DNA from: Ruminococcaceae bacterium D5
GTDB lineage: Bacteria; Bacillota; Clostridia; Oscillospirales; Ruminococcaceae
Reading direction: 5' to 3'
Assembly: GCA_900113995.1 (NCBI GenBank)
Contig: FORK01000007.1
Location: 55,378-119,377, forward strand
Length of the DNA: 64,000 nt
Positions 44,738-52,023 of the stretch are shown here, piece by piece (position 1 is the stretch's first letter; every line of letters starts with the position of its first letter). The position numbers and the translations under genes are program-made. The notes beneath the pieces are model-generated. The model was given only the letters and a program-made list of their open reading frames with translations. It made no database searches and was not told the DNA's origin.

Positions 44738-45889
44738 TTACCGCAGCAGGGCGCGGATAACTGCTTCATCGACCGCACAGGTTTTTTCCAGCTGCTCCAA
44801 CTCAACCGATTCATTGGGCTTGTGCGCCACGGTAATGGTGCCCGGTCCGATGATAATGGTGGGGATTCCCGCGCGGACAAAGTGGTTCATATCGGTATTG
44901 CAGGTCAGGCCGAACGGCTCCTGCCGCTCGCCGGAGGCCTGCTGCGCCGCGGCAAAGGCTGTTTTCACCAACTCGCTGTCCGCACTGGTTTCGGCGGCGG
45001 GCCCTGTTGTGACAAGATAGCGGTCGATATAAACGCGGCTGCCGGGGAATTTTTTCTGTGCGTCGGCACAGAGCTTTTCAAAACGGGCGATGAGGTCCGC
45101 TTCCTGCTCTCCCGGCACCATCCGGCGGTCGATGACCAGTTCGCACCGGTCAGGCAGAACATTTTCCTGCACCCCGCCGTGAATCATGGTGATCGCGATG
45201 GAGGGGCGGCCGGTCGTGGGATGTACCAGTGTACGGATCTCTCCGGCGATTTCATCGACCAGCTCGGAGAGGTAAGCCGCAATCCGGATTGCGCTGATCC
45301 CCAGCTCCGGGTTCGAAGCGTGGGCGGAAATTCCTTCAGCCACGATCACCGGGCGGAGGCTTCCGTTGTGCCCGATGGCAACCCGGCTCATCGTCGGCTC
45401 GCCCACGATGCAATAATCTCCCTTGACAAGGGGATGCTCCACCAGCCTGCGCGCGCCGGTGCTGTGGCTTTCCTCATCGATGACGGCGGTGTATACGATG
45501 GTGCCGTTGACGCCCTGCGGATTTTCGATGATGCGCTTGACCGCGTGGGTCAGGCAGGCCAGCGGCCCCTTTGCGTCGGTGGAACCGCGCCCGTAGGCCC
45601 TGCCGTCCTTGATCACCAGTTCATAAGGGTCGGTTTCCCATCCGTCGGCGGGAGGAACCACATCCATGTGGGAGTTCAGAACAACGCTTTTGCCGCCCTT
45701 CCCGAAGGTCTTGACCGCGATGACATTTTTCAGACCGGGAAGCGCCTCCTGCTGGACGACCTCGTCCATTCCCATATCGCGGGCATTCTGTGCCAGAAAA
45801 TCGCTGATTCCAGCTTCGTTTCCGTCGGTGCTGTCGAAGGATACCATTTTTTTCAGAAGCTGGAACAGCTCGGAATTCTGATCAAGCAT
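44738..45889 (-). CDS. M20-family peptidase/deacylase (ArgE/DapE/CPG2 type)
   Basis: A 383-residue dizinc hydrolase. Metal ligands and catalytic residues appear in order: SHMDVVP, GRGSTDAKG and DEESHSTGA. The lid/dimerisation domain comes next (about 175-285), then the final metal histidine in CNTDMNHFVRAGI. Family members remove N-acyl groups from amino acids or split dipeptides. The gap to the racemase gene is about 37 bases and to the aminotransferase 12, so the genes form one operon. Confidence 0.9.
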   Translation of the reverse strand: MLDQNSELFQLLKKMVSFDSTDGNEAGISDFLAQNARDMGMDEVVQQEALPGLKNVIAVKTFGKGGKSVVLNSHMDVVPPADGWETDPYELVIKDGRAYGRGSTDAKGPLACLTHAVKRIIENPQGVNGTIVYTAVIDEESHSTGARRLVEHPLVKGDYCIVGEPTMSRVAIGHNGSLRPVIVAEGISAHASNPELGISAIRIAAYLSELVDEIAGEIRTLVHPTTGRPSIAITMIHGGVQENVLPDRCELVIDRRMVPGEQEADLIARFEKLCADAQKKFPGSRVYIDRYLVTTGPAAETSADSELVKTAFAAAQQASGERQEPFGLTCNTDMNHFVRAGIPTIIIGPGTITVAHKPNESVELEQLEKTCAVDEAVIRALLR

Positions 45890-45901
45890 TTTTCTCCCTC
45901 C

Positions 45902-47092
45902 TTATTTCAGAACGGCGAGAGCTTTTTCGATACGGGCGACAGCAGCCTGGATCTTCTCCAATGAATTGGAGTAGGCGAACCGGACTGCGTTGGGGCATTC
46001 AAATGCCGCGCCGGGGACGATGGCGACGTGCGCCGCTTCCAAAAGATAATTGCAGAAACCAAAGGAATCAGCGATCGCCCTCCCGTCGGGGGTCTTTTTT
46101 TCGTAGTAGGAGCTGACGTCCGGCATCAGGTAGAAGGCGCCCTCCGCGTTGGCGCAGCGGATGCCGGGAATGCGGTTCAGCGCTTCGACCAGATAGCAGC
46201 GGCGCTTGTCAAACTGCTCCTTCATCTTTGCGATCGAATCCTGAGGACCGCGAAGAGCCTCGACGCCGGCCCACTGCACAAAGGTGGTGGAGTTGGAAGT
46301 CGTGTGTCCCTGAACCGAAGCAATCGAGCGGGCCACATCGCGCGGAGAAGCCGCGTAGCCGAGACGCCATCCGGTCATAGCATAGGCCTTGGAGAACCCG
46401 TTGACCACGATGGTATGCTCATAGATTTCAGGTGAAAGCGACGCGGCGCACACATGCTTGCTTTTTCCGTAGATCAGCTTTTCGTAAACTTCGTCGGAGA
46501 TGATATAGAAGTCATGCGCTACCGCAAGCTCGCCGAGCCTGCGCAGGCTCTCTTCGCTGTAGACCGCCCCAGTGGGATTGTTCGGGGTATTGATCATGAC
46601 CGCGCGGGTTTTCGGGGTGATGGCCTGCTCAATGGCGCGCAGGTCGAGGGCAAAGGTCTCAGGAACGGTATCGACCAGAACCGGAATGCCCTCCGCCAGT
46701 TTGACAATTTCCACATAGCTGACCCAGCAGGGCTTGGGAATGATCACCTCGTCCCCCGGATTGACCACCGCCAGAACCGCATTGAACAGCGCCTGTTTGG
46801 CTCCGGTGGAAACGGAAATCTGATCGGGGTGGTAGGCGACGCCGTTGTCCTGAAAAAGCTTGTCGCAGATTGCCTGACGCAGCTCCGGAATTCCGCTGAC
46901 CTTGCAGTACTTTGTTTTTCCCTCTTCCATCGCGCGGGTACACGCCATGATAATGTTGACGGGGGTATTAAAATCAGGTTCACCGGCATTCAGACCGATC
47001 ACATCGATTCCCTGGGCATGCAGATCGGCAACCGTGCCTTCCAGCTCAATGGTGGCGGATGGGGTCATTCTCAGAATACGCTCGCTTTTCAT
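45902..47092 (-). CDS. class I/II pyridoxal-phosphate aminotransferase (aspartate aminotransferase type)
   Basis: A 396-residue enzyme. ATG 47092 was chosen over earlier in-frame starts for its AAAGGGACGG site and family alignment (SATIELEGTVADLHAQGIDVIGLNAGEPDFNTP pattern). PLP-site segments are NTPNNPTGAVY, SDEVYEKL and NGFSKAYAMTGWRLGY, where Lys forms the Schiff base. It is the first gene of the aminotransferase-M20-racemase-TAXI-TRAP operon. Conversion of an amino acid to its 2-oxoacid would feed the Kor enzyme. Confidence 0.92.
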   Translation of the reverse strand: MKSERILRMTPSATIELEGTVADLHAQGIDVIGLNAGEPDFNTPVNIIMACTRAMEEGKTKYCKVSGIPELRQAICDKLFQDNGVAYHPDQISVSTGAKQALFNAVLAVVNPGDEVIIPKPCWVSYVEIVKLAEGIPVLVDTVPETFALDLRAIEQAITPKTRAVMINTPNNPTGAVYSEESLRRLGELAVAHDFYIISDEVYEKLIYGKSKHVCAASLSPEIYEHTIVVNGFSKAYAMTGWRLGYAASPRDVARSIASVQGHTTSNSTTFVQWAGVEALRGPQDSIAKMKEQFDKRRCYLVEALNRIPGIRCANAEGAFYLMPDVSSYYEKKTPDGRAIADSFGFCNYLLEAAHVAIVPGAAFECPNAVRFAYSNSLEKIQAAVARIEKALAVLK

Positions 47093-47186
47093 GGATAGCC
47101 CGTCCCTTTCTTTCATGTGGCAACGCTGTAGGAGAGTGTGTTGCTGACGTGAAAATGAATTTCTACTTGATTTGTCTTGCAAATCT

Positions 47187-47222
47187 ATTATCGATAATAT
47201 ATATAAAATCGAAAAAAATCAA
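47187..47222 (-). promoter_or_regulatory. aminotransferase operon promoter with TATCGATA palindrome
   Basis: On the minus strand TTGATT (47222-47217) could pair with a TATATT -10 at about 16 bases. The 12-bp perfect palindrome ATTATCGATAAT (47187-47198) covers the -10/start region, a repressor-like position. The same core lies in the kor promoter. Confidence 0.45.
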
Positions 47223-47666
47223 CCCGCATAATTCACAATAATTTTCCCCAAACTATACCACTATTTCTAAAAACACAATAGTAAGCCATTCAAATCGGTA
47301 AAAATGAACAAGTCCCTTTCTACACTATTGTCAAAATAATATCAATCAGAAGGCGTTTTCATGTCGCTTAAAACGAAAAGCTGAGCTGCGTGTCACGACC
47401 TGGCAGACAAAAGGTTCCTCAGCGAGATGTAAAAAGCGGAGTCCTTGGAGACTCTCCGAAGAAGAGGCTGCTAAAATTTTGAATGGCATGAGGAATCAAA
47501 ATGCGTAAAAATTATTTTCGAGAAGAAAAACGGCAAATTTAAGTTTTTAAAATTGGATTAAATGGTTAATAAGTAAAATTATTACATAAAATTCATGCTA
47601 ATTGGTAGATGTGAATAGATAATTGAACAGTAAATTAGTTATTTGACCAAAAATCAAAATTAAAAG

Positions 47667-47682
47667 TATCGATAATCGATTA
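47667..47682. promoter_or_regulatory. overlapping palindromes TATCGATA and TAATCGATTA
   Basis: TATCGATA (47667-47674) overlaps the 10-bp palindrome TAATCGATTA (47673-47682). The site is in the AT-rich gap between divergent operons, about 430 bases upstream of the dehydrogenase gene. Confidence 0.45.
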
Positions 47683-48015
47683 TATATATGAAATGACAAA
47701 GACTGAATCCTTCATTTTGGTCTACATCGATATTCCTGCAGCATAGGAGGGGGAGGTCCGGTCAGGGTATCGCTTGGATTTCGGGGAGACGGCTCCGCCG
47801 AAACCTCCAAACGATCAGCGGATATGCGAAAAATTGTATGCGTACGGAAAGCTTTTGGGCGAGATTTTATCTCACTCCTTTGCGAAAGTCCGGAGTGTGC
47901 TGCTGTGGCACTCAGCAAAGCGTGATGGGAGAAACGCAGGATTTTTCCTTTTTGCTTGCGAAACATTGTGCACAATTTACATTTTCAATTATGATATATA
48001 GCTAATATATACGAA

Positions 48016-48044
48016 TTGACAAAATGTTTGCCGGCAGATATACT
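48016..48044 (+). promoter_or_regulatory. sigma-A promoter for the dehydrogenase-racemase pair
   Basis: Consensus TTGACA (48016-48021), 17 bases, TATACT (48039-48044). Confidence 0.75.
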
Positions 48045-48113
48045 GAGGACGCTTTATCTCGGCCGGGAAAATGCGGAGCTTCACACAACAGATGAATAGG
48101 GAGGCAGAATCCC

Positions 48114-49052
48114 ATGGCAAAGGTATTGATTACGGAGCAGCTCCACCCTGCCGGGCCGGAATTGCTTCGCGCACAGGGACATCAGGTCGTCTTTTTCGAG
48201 AACCTCGGCGGAAAAACGCTCGAGGAGGCGCTTGCGGATGCGGACGCCGTGCTGGTTCGAATTTCCGAGCTTCGCGGAGAGCTTTTAAAGGACGCCAAAC
48301 ATCTCAAGGTGATCAGCAAGCATGGCGTCGGCGTGGACAATATCGATTTGGACTACTGTCGGGGGGCGGGGATCGCTGTCACCATTGCTCCGAACGGAAA
48401 CAGCCTTTCGGTGGCGGAGCACGCCCTGACCATGATGCTGGCCCTCTCCAAAAAGCTGATCCCGATCACCAACGCTTACCGGGAGATTGGGTTTTCCGCG
48501 AAAAACACGATGGAGGGGGCCGAGTTCACCGGAAAAACGGTCGGAATTATCGGCCTTGGGAGGATCGGGCGCCATCTTGCCCGCATGGTGACGCATGCAT
48601 TCGGCGCAAGGGTAATCGCCTACGATCCATACCTGACGCAAGCGCCCGAAGAGGTCGAGCTGACCGGAGATCTTGACCGGATTTTCCGGGAGTCAGACTT
48701 TGTCTCGCTCCATGCGGGCCTGACGCCGGAAACCCGCCACATGGCCGACCGGAGGCGTCTGGCCATGATGAAACCCGGGGCGGTCCTGATCAACTGTGCA
48801 CGCGGAGGGCTGGTTGACGAAGCGGCGCTGGTCGAGGCGCTTGAGGCCGGGCGGCTCGGCGGCGCGGGACTGGATGTCACCGAGCCGGAACCCGCACGAC
48901 CGGATCATCCCCTGTTTCGGATGCCCAACGTGATTCTCACTCCGCATTTCGCACCCGACACAATAGAAGCGGCCGTTCGGGTTTCCACCATGGCCGCCCA
49001 GAATATCATTGACGTCCTGAGCGGCAAACGCCCGGAGGGACAGATCGTTTGA
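48114..49052 (+). CDS. D-isomer-specific 2-hydroxyacid dehydrogenase
   Basis: A 312-residue NAD(H)-dependent dehydrogenase. The Rossmann motif is GIIGLGRIGRHLARM. The catalytic set is present: Arg in NCARGGLVDE, Glu in DVTEPEP and His in LTPHFAPDT. It resembles phosphoglycerate/hydroxypyruvate-type dehydrogenases without a regulatory ACT domain. Given its neighbours, reduction of a 2-oxoacid to a 2-hydroxyacid as an electron sink is plausible. GGGAGG precedes the ATG, and it is 12 bases before the racemase. Confidence 0.88.
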   Translation: MAKVLITEQLHPAGPELLRAQGHQVVFFENLGGKTLEEALADADAVLVRISELRGELLKDAKHLKVISKHGVGVDNIDLDYCRGAGIAVTIAPNGNSLSVAEHALTMMLALSKKLIPITNAYREIGFSAKNTMEGAEFTGKTVGIIGLGRIGRHLARMVTHAFGARVIAYDPYLTQAPEEVELTGDLDRIFRESDFVSLHAGLTPETRHMADRRRLAMMKPGAVLINCARGGLVDEAALVEALEAGRLGGAGLDVTEPEPARPDHPLFRMPNVILTPHFAPDTIEAAVRVSTMAAQNIIDVLSGKRPEGQIV

Positions 49053-49064
49053 ACGGAAGGAAGA

Positions 49065-49895
49065 ATGGATATGCTGTCAGCAGATGCGCCGATTGGCGTG
49101 ATGGATGCAGGCTTCGGAGGGTATACCGTGATTCGCGAGCTGCAAAAGCAGCTTCCCTGTGAAAATATCGTTTTTTTCGGGGATGGGAAAAATCAGCCCT
49201 ACGGAAACCGCAGCAGAGAAGAAATCCTCTGCATGACCCGCCAGTGCCTGCGCTTTCTGCAGGAAAAGAAGGTAAAGGCGGTGGCGGTCGCCTGCAATAC
49301 CATCTCCACCCTGATCGAGGAATACCAGAGCGATTTCCCTTTCCGGATTTTCAGCATTGTTCGTGCGGGCAGCGATGAGGTGATTGCGCTTCGGCCGCGG
49401 CAGGTGGTGCTTTTTTCCACGGTATTTACCGCCAAATCGGGATGCTATCAGCGCTATATCCGCGAAGGATGCCCCGAAGTGCAGGTGATTCCTCAGGGCT
49501 CGCCATGGCTGGCAAGGCTGATAGAGGACGGTGATTTCGACCGCGAAAAAATCGAAAAAGAGCTGCGGCAGACGCTGGGAGAGGCGGCGCGGAGCCATCC
49601 CGACGTGGATACCCTGATTCTGGGGTGCACCCATTTCCCTCTGGTGGCGGATCTCATCCGGCAGCTTTATCCCCAGTTCACCCGGATGGTGAACCCCGCT
49701 TTTGTGCAGGCGGGGCAGATCAAAGAATATCTCGAAGAAAATCATGCCCTGCGCACCGGCGGGGAGGGCAGCTTCCATATTTATACCACCAGCGATTGCG
49801 AGACCTATTCCCGCATGGCAGAATGGGTAGGATTGAAAAAACCGGAGCTGGTGGAACTGGCCCCCGCCCCCCGGATGCCGGAGCTTTCTCTGTAA
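49065..49895 (+). CDS. glutamate racemase (MurI)-like protein
   Basis: A 276-residue racemase of the MurI/aspartate racemase superfamily. Catalytic cysteines are Cys77 in VACNTIS and Cys189 in LGCTHFP. NQPYGNRS matches the substrate loop. The usual DSGxGGLT is DAGFGGYT, so the Ser next to the catalytic Asp14 is Ala. It may be the cell's peptidoglycan MurI or a catabolic paralogue; pairing with a 2-hydroxyacid dehydrogenase favours the latter. GGAAGGAAG lies close upstream. Confidence 0.85.
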   Translation: MDMLSADAPIGVMDAGFGGYTVIRELQKQLPCENIVFFGDGKNQPYGNRSREEILCMTRQCLRFLQEKKVKAVAVACNTISTLIEEYQSDFPFRIFSIVRAGSDEVIALRPRQVVLFSTVFTAKSGCYQRYIREGCPEVQVIPQGSPWLARLIEDGDFDREKIEKELRQTLGEAARSHPDVDTLILGCTHFPLVADLIRQLYPQFTRMVNPAFVQAGQIKEYLEENHALRTGGEGSFHIYTTSDCETYSRMAEWVGLKKPELVELAPAPRMPELSL

Positions 49896-49915
49896 TCCTC
49901 TACCTCCACATAAAC

Positions 49916-49956
49916 GCAAACGGAACGCTGTTGCTTTCTAACAGCGTTGCGTTTGC
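49916..49956. terminator. bidirectional terminator between convergent genes
   Basis: A 9-bp stem (AACGCTGTT/AACAGCGTT, 49924-49932 with 49940-49948) is extended by an outer 6-bp stem (49916-49921/49951-49956). It separates the MurI-like gene from the MFS gene. Confidence 0.65.
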
Positions 49957-49973
49957 TATATTCCAGAAAAATA

Positions 49974-51179
49974 TCACGCCGTCTGGCGCCCACGCAGAAA
50001 CAGGCCCACCGCCGCCTGTACCAGCGCGGAGACGGCGGAAACATAAAAGGCATACTGTGCCCCGAAGGAACTCCAGATCACGCCGAGGGCCGCGGAAGCA
50101 ATGACCGCCACCACATGATCCAGACTCAGCCCGGTGGAAAGTGTGGCGGTGATTTCGGCGGGATCGTCCGCGAGCTGCCGCACCAGGAAGGAATGGACGA
50201 TATTGAACTGGTCGGTCAGATGGCTGAGGATGACCAGCAAAAACGCCAGAAGAGAAAAAATTCCGCTGGTGAGGTCGGCGCAGCCGACCAGCAGCCCGAA
50301 CAGGGCAAAGACCGAGAACATATATGCTCCTTCAAAGACAAGCGCCTTTTTCACGCCGAGGAAATCAAGCATCCGTCCGAGCAGAGGGGCAGCGAACATC
50401 GCGGAAAAGGAACCGAGGATGGTCAGCAGCGCGACGGTATCGGCGCCGCGTCGCATCAGCTCAACCACCACCCAGGGAGCAAACACAAGGCGAATCCGTT
50501 TTTGACATCCAAAGGCAAGGGTAATCAGATAGTAGGGCAGGTAGATGCGGCGGATGACAAGCCGGTGCCCCGGCTTCTTTTTGTTGGGAGGCGCACAGCC
50601 ACGCAGCTTCCAGAGAAGAACGGCCGATACCAGCACCAAAAGGGCGGAGATGGCAAAGGGAAGGATCACCCGGCCGCCAAAGCGGAAAGCGCCGAACCGA
50701 AACCCAAAAAATACGGCACAGGCTCCCAGCGTTGCCGAAAAGCTCCACCAGCGGCGGAAATTTCCGAGGGTTCGGCCGACTTCCCCTTCGCGGGCCAGCG
50801 ACATGCCAATCGCGTCCTTGATGGTCATGAAGACATGCTGGCCCATCGAATGAAAAAAGACCAGAAAGAGCATCATACCGTAGGAGGGGGAGAAAAGCCC
50901 CATGACCGCCATGCCGATGCAGCAGAGAATCTGTGCCAGAAATGCGATGGTGACGTCGCTGGTCATGCCGAAGGCGGAGATCAGGAACATACTGAGCACG
51001 CCGGGCAGCTCACGCGGAAACTCGATAAAGCCGCGCTGCGCGGCAGTGACCTGATAGACCTCTTTAAAGTAGTTGGCGTAGTTTGCCTCTCCGAAACTGT
51101 TGGCGGCGCCCAGCAGTCCGCTTACGACGGCAAAGAGAAGGATCGCCTTTTTCAGTTCTCCGGTATTTTTCTGCGGCAT
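49974..51179 (-). CDS. MFS-family transporter
   Basis: A 401-residue protein with about 12 membrane helices. ATG 51179 follows AAGGAGTG. The N-terminal part (LLFAVVSGLLGAANSFGEANYANYF) and a second half beginning near residue 205 with a cytoplasmic basic loop (PNKKKPG) are typical of major facilitator carriers. The substrate is unknown. It is convergent with the racemase gene and at the edge of the catabolic island. Confidence 0.85.
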   Translation of the reverse strand: MPQKNTGELKKAILLFAVVSGLLGAANSFGEANYANYFKEVYQVTAAQRGFIEFPRELPGVLSMFLISAFGMTSDVTIAFLAQILCCIGMAVMGLFSPSYGMMLFLVFFHSMGQHVFMTIKDAIGMSLAREGEVGRTLGNFRRWWSFSATLGACAVFFGFRFGAFRFGGRVILPFAISALLVLVSAVLLWKLRGCAPPNKKKPGHRLVIRRIYLPYYLITLAFGCQKRIRLVFAPWVVVELMRRGADTVALLTILGSFSAMFAAPLLGRMLDFLGVKKALVFEGAYMFSVFALFGLLVGCADLTSGIFSLLAFLLVILSHLTDQFNIVHSFLVRQLADDPAEITATLSTGLSLDHVVAVIASAALGVIWSSFGAQYAFYVSAVSALVQAAVGLFLRGRQTA

Positions 51180-51262
51180 GGGAAACACTCCTTTGAAACG
51201 GGTTGTTTTCCTATCATAACACAGAAGAATAAGATGTGAACCCCCTACCGCGCAATTTGCGG

Positions 51263-51290
51263 AAAAAAGGGGAGGCGTTTCAGCCTCCCC
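51263..51290 (-). terminator. rho-independent terminator of the DUF378 gene
   Basis: An 8-bp stem (GGGGAGGC/GCCTCCCC, 51269-51276 with 51283-51290), followed on the minus strand by six Ts (51268-51263). Confidence 0.85.
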
Positions 51291-51301
51291 GGGAATGCGT
51301 G

Positions 51302-51508
51302 CTACCGCGCCGCCCGGCGGCTCGGCTCGGAAAACAGCATGGAAACGCACCAGAGCCCGGCAATCGCAACAAGCGTATAAACGATCCGGCTGCCGATCGC
51401 GGTCTGGCCGCCGAACAGGAAAGCAACCGCGTCGATCTCAAAGAGGCCCACCAGCCCCCAGTTGACCGCGCCGATGATCACGATGGTCAGCGCAAGCTTA
51501 TCCAGCAA
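51302..51508 (-). CDS. DUF378 family small membrane protein
   Basis: A 68-residue protein with two membrane helices (about 5-27 and 42-60) around the conserved NWGLVGLFEIDAVAFLFGG loop. Family members are widespread in Firmicutes and their function is unknown. AAGGAGGAA precedes the ATG, and its own terminator follows, so it is probably monocistronic. Confidence 0.85.
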   Translation of the reverse strand: MLDKLALTIVIIGAVNWGLVGLFEIDAVAFLFGGQTAIGSRIVYTLVAIAGLWCVSMLFSEPSRRAAR

Positions 51509-51612
51509 AAGGATTCCTCCTTCCTTCAGGAAATTTTCCCTCTGCCGATAGTCTTTCCCGGCACACTGGATATATGCACCGATTCCCGCGGAAAAGAAAT
51601 TTCAAAAGATTC

Positions 51613-51641
51613 TTGCAAAGGAATATGGTTTATGCTATCAT
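51613..51641 (+). promoter_or_regulatory. sigma-A promoter for secG
   Basis: TTGCAA (51613-51618), 17 bases, TATCAT (51636-51641), about 50 bases before the secG start. Confidence 0.65.
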
Positions 51642-51693
51642 TATTTGGTCAAAGCATGCCTGTCATGCTCTCAATGAATCGGAGGTCGGAAAA

Positions 51694-51936
51694 ATGGGAA
51701 TGTTAGAAATCGTCGGCGGTTTTCTTTTGATCGCTGTTTGCGCCGTTATTATCGTTGCAGTCACTGCGCAGGAGTCGAAGAGCGGGCTGGGCACCATTTC
51801 TGGTGAGTCCACGGGCACCTTCTTTGACAAAAACCGCGGCAAAACCAAGGAAGCGATGCTGGTTCGCGCCAGCACTGTTTCTGGGGTTGCGCTTGCGGTC
51901 ATCACACTGGTTGTGGTGATCGTGTCGACCCACTAA
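51694..51936 (+). CDS. secG: protein translocase subunit SecG
   Basis: An 80-residue membrane protein. ATG 51694 has GGAGGTCGG upstream; earlier in-frame residues are not SecG-like. Two helices (about 5-25 and 57-77) flank a Gly/Ser-rich loop containing SKSGLGTISGEST and FDKNRGKTKEAML, as in SecG. It assists SecYE/SecA-driven export. secG followed by rnr (RNase R) is a conserved Firmicute order. Confidence 0.9.
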   Translation: MGMLEIVGGFLLIAVCAVIIVAVTAQESKSGLGTISGESTGTFFDKNRGKTKEAMLVRASTVSGVALAVITLVVVIVSTH

Positions 51937-52023
51937 GGACGAATGGTTTTGAAACCCTGCCGCTTGGCAGGGTTTTGTTTTTATCCGGGAACCTGTAAAA
52001 GAAATGTAAATGGGAGGAAATTG

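Larger units (their letters stand above)
47093..48113. other. about 1 kb AT-rich intergenic region with divergent promoters and an unexplained block
   Basis: The first 600 bases are strongly AT-rich, unlike the surroundings. They hold palindromes near the aminotransferase promoter and again at 47667-47682. Between about 47720 and 47960 base composition rises, and two overlapping open frames exist: minus 47712-47975 and plus 47774-48001. Neither has a good ribosome site or a fold I recognise. This could be a short inserted repeat or relic. A clear promoter for the next gene sits at 48016-48044. Confidence 0.5.

Noticed and set aside
49947..51239. A 430-codon plus-strand open frame
   Set aside because: It is antisense to the MFS transporter, with Lys/Glu/Gln-rich low-complexity sequence and no ribosome site.
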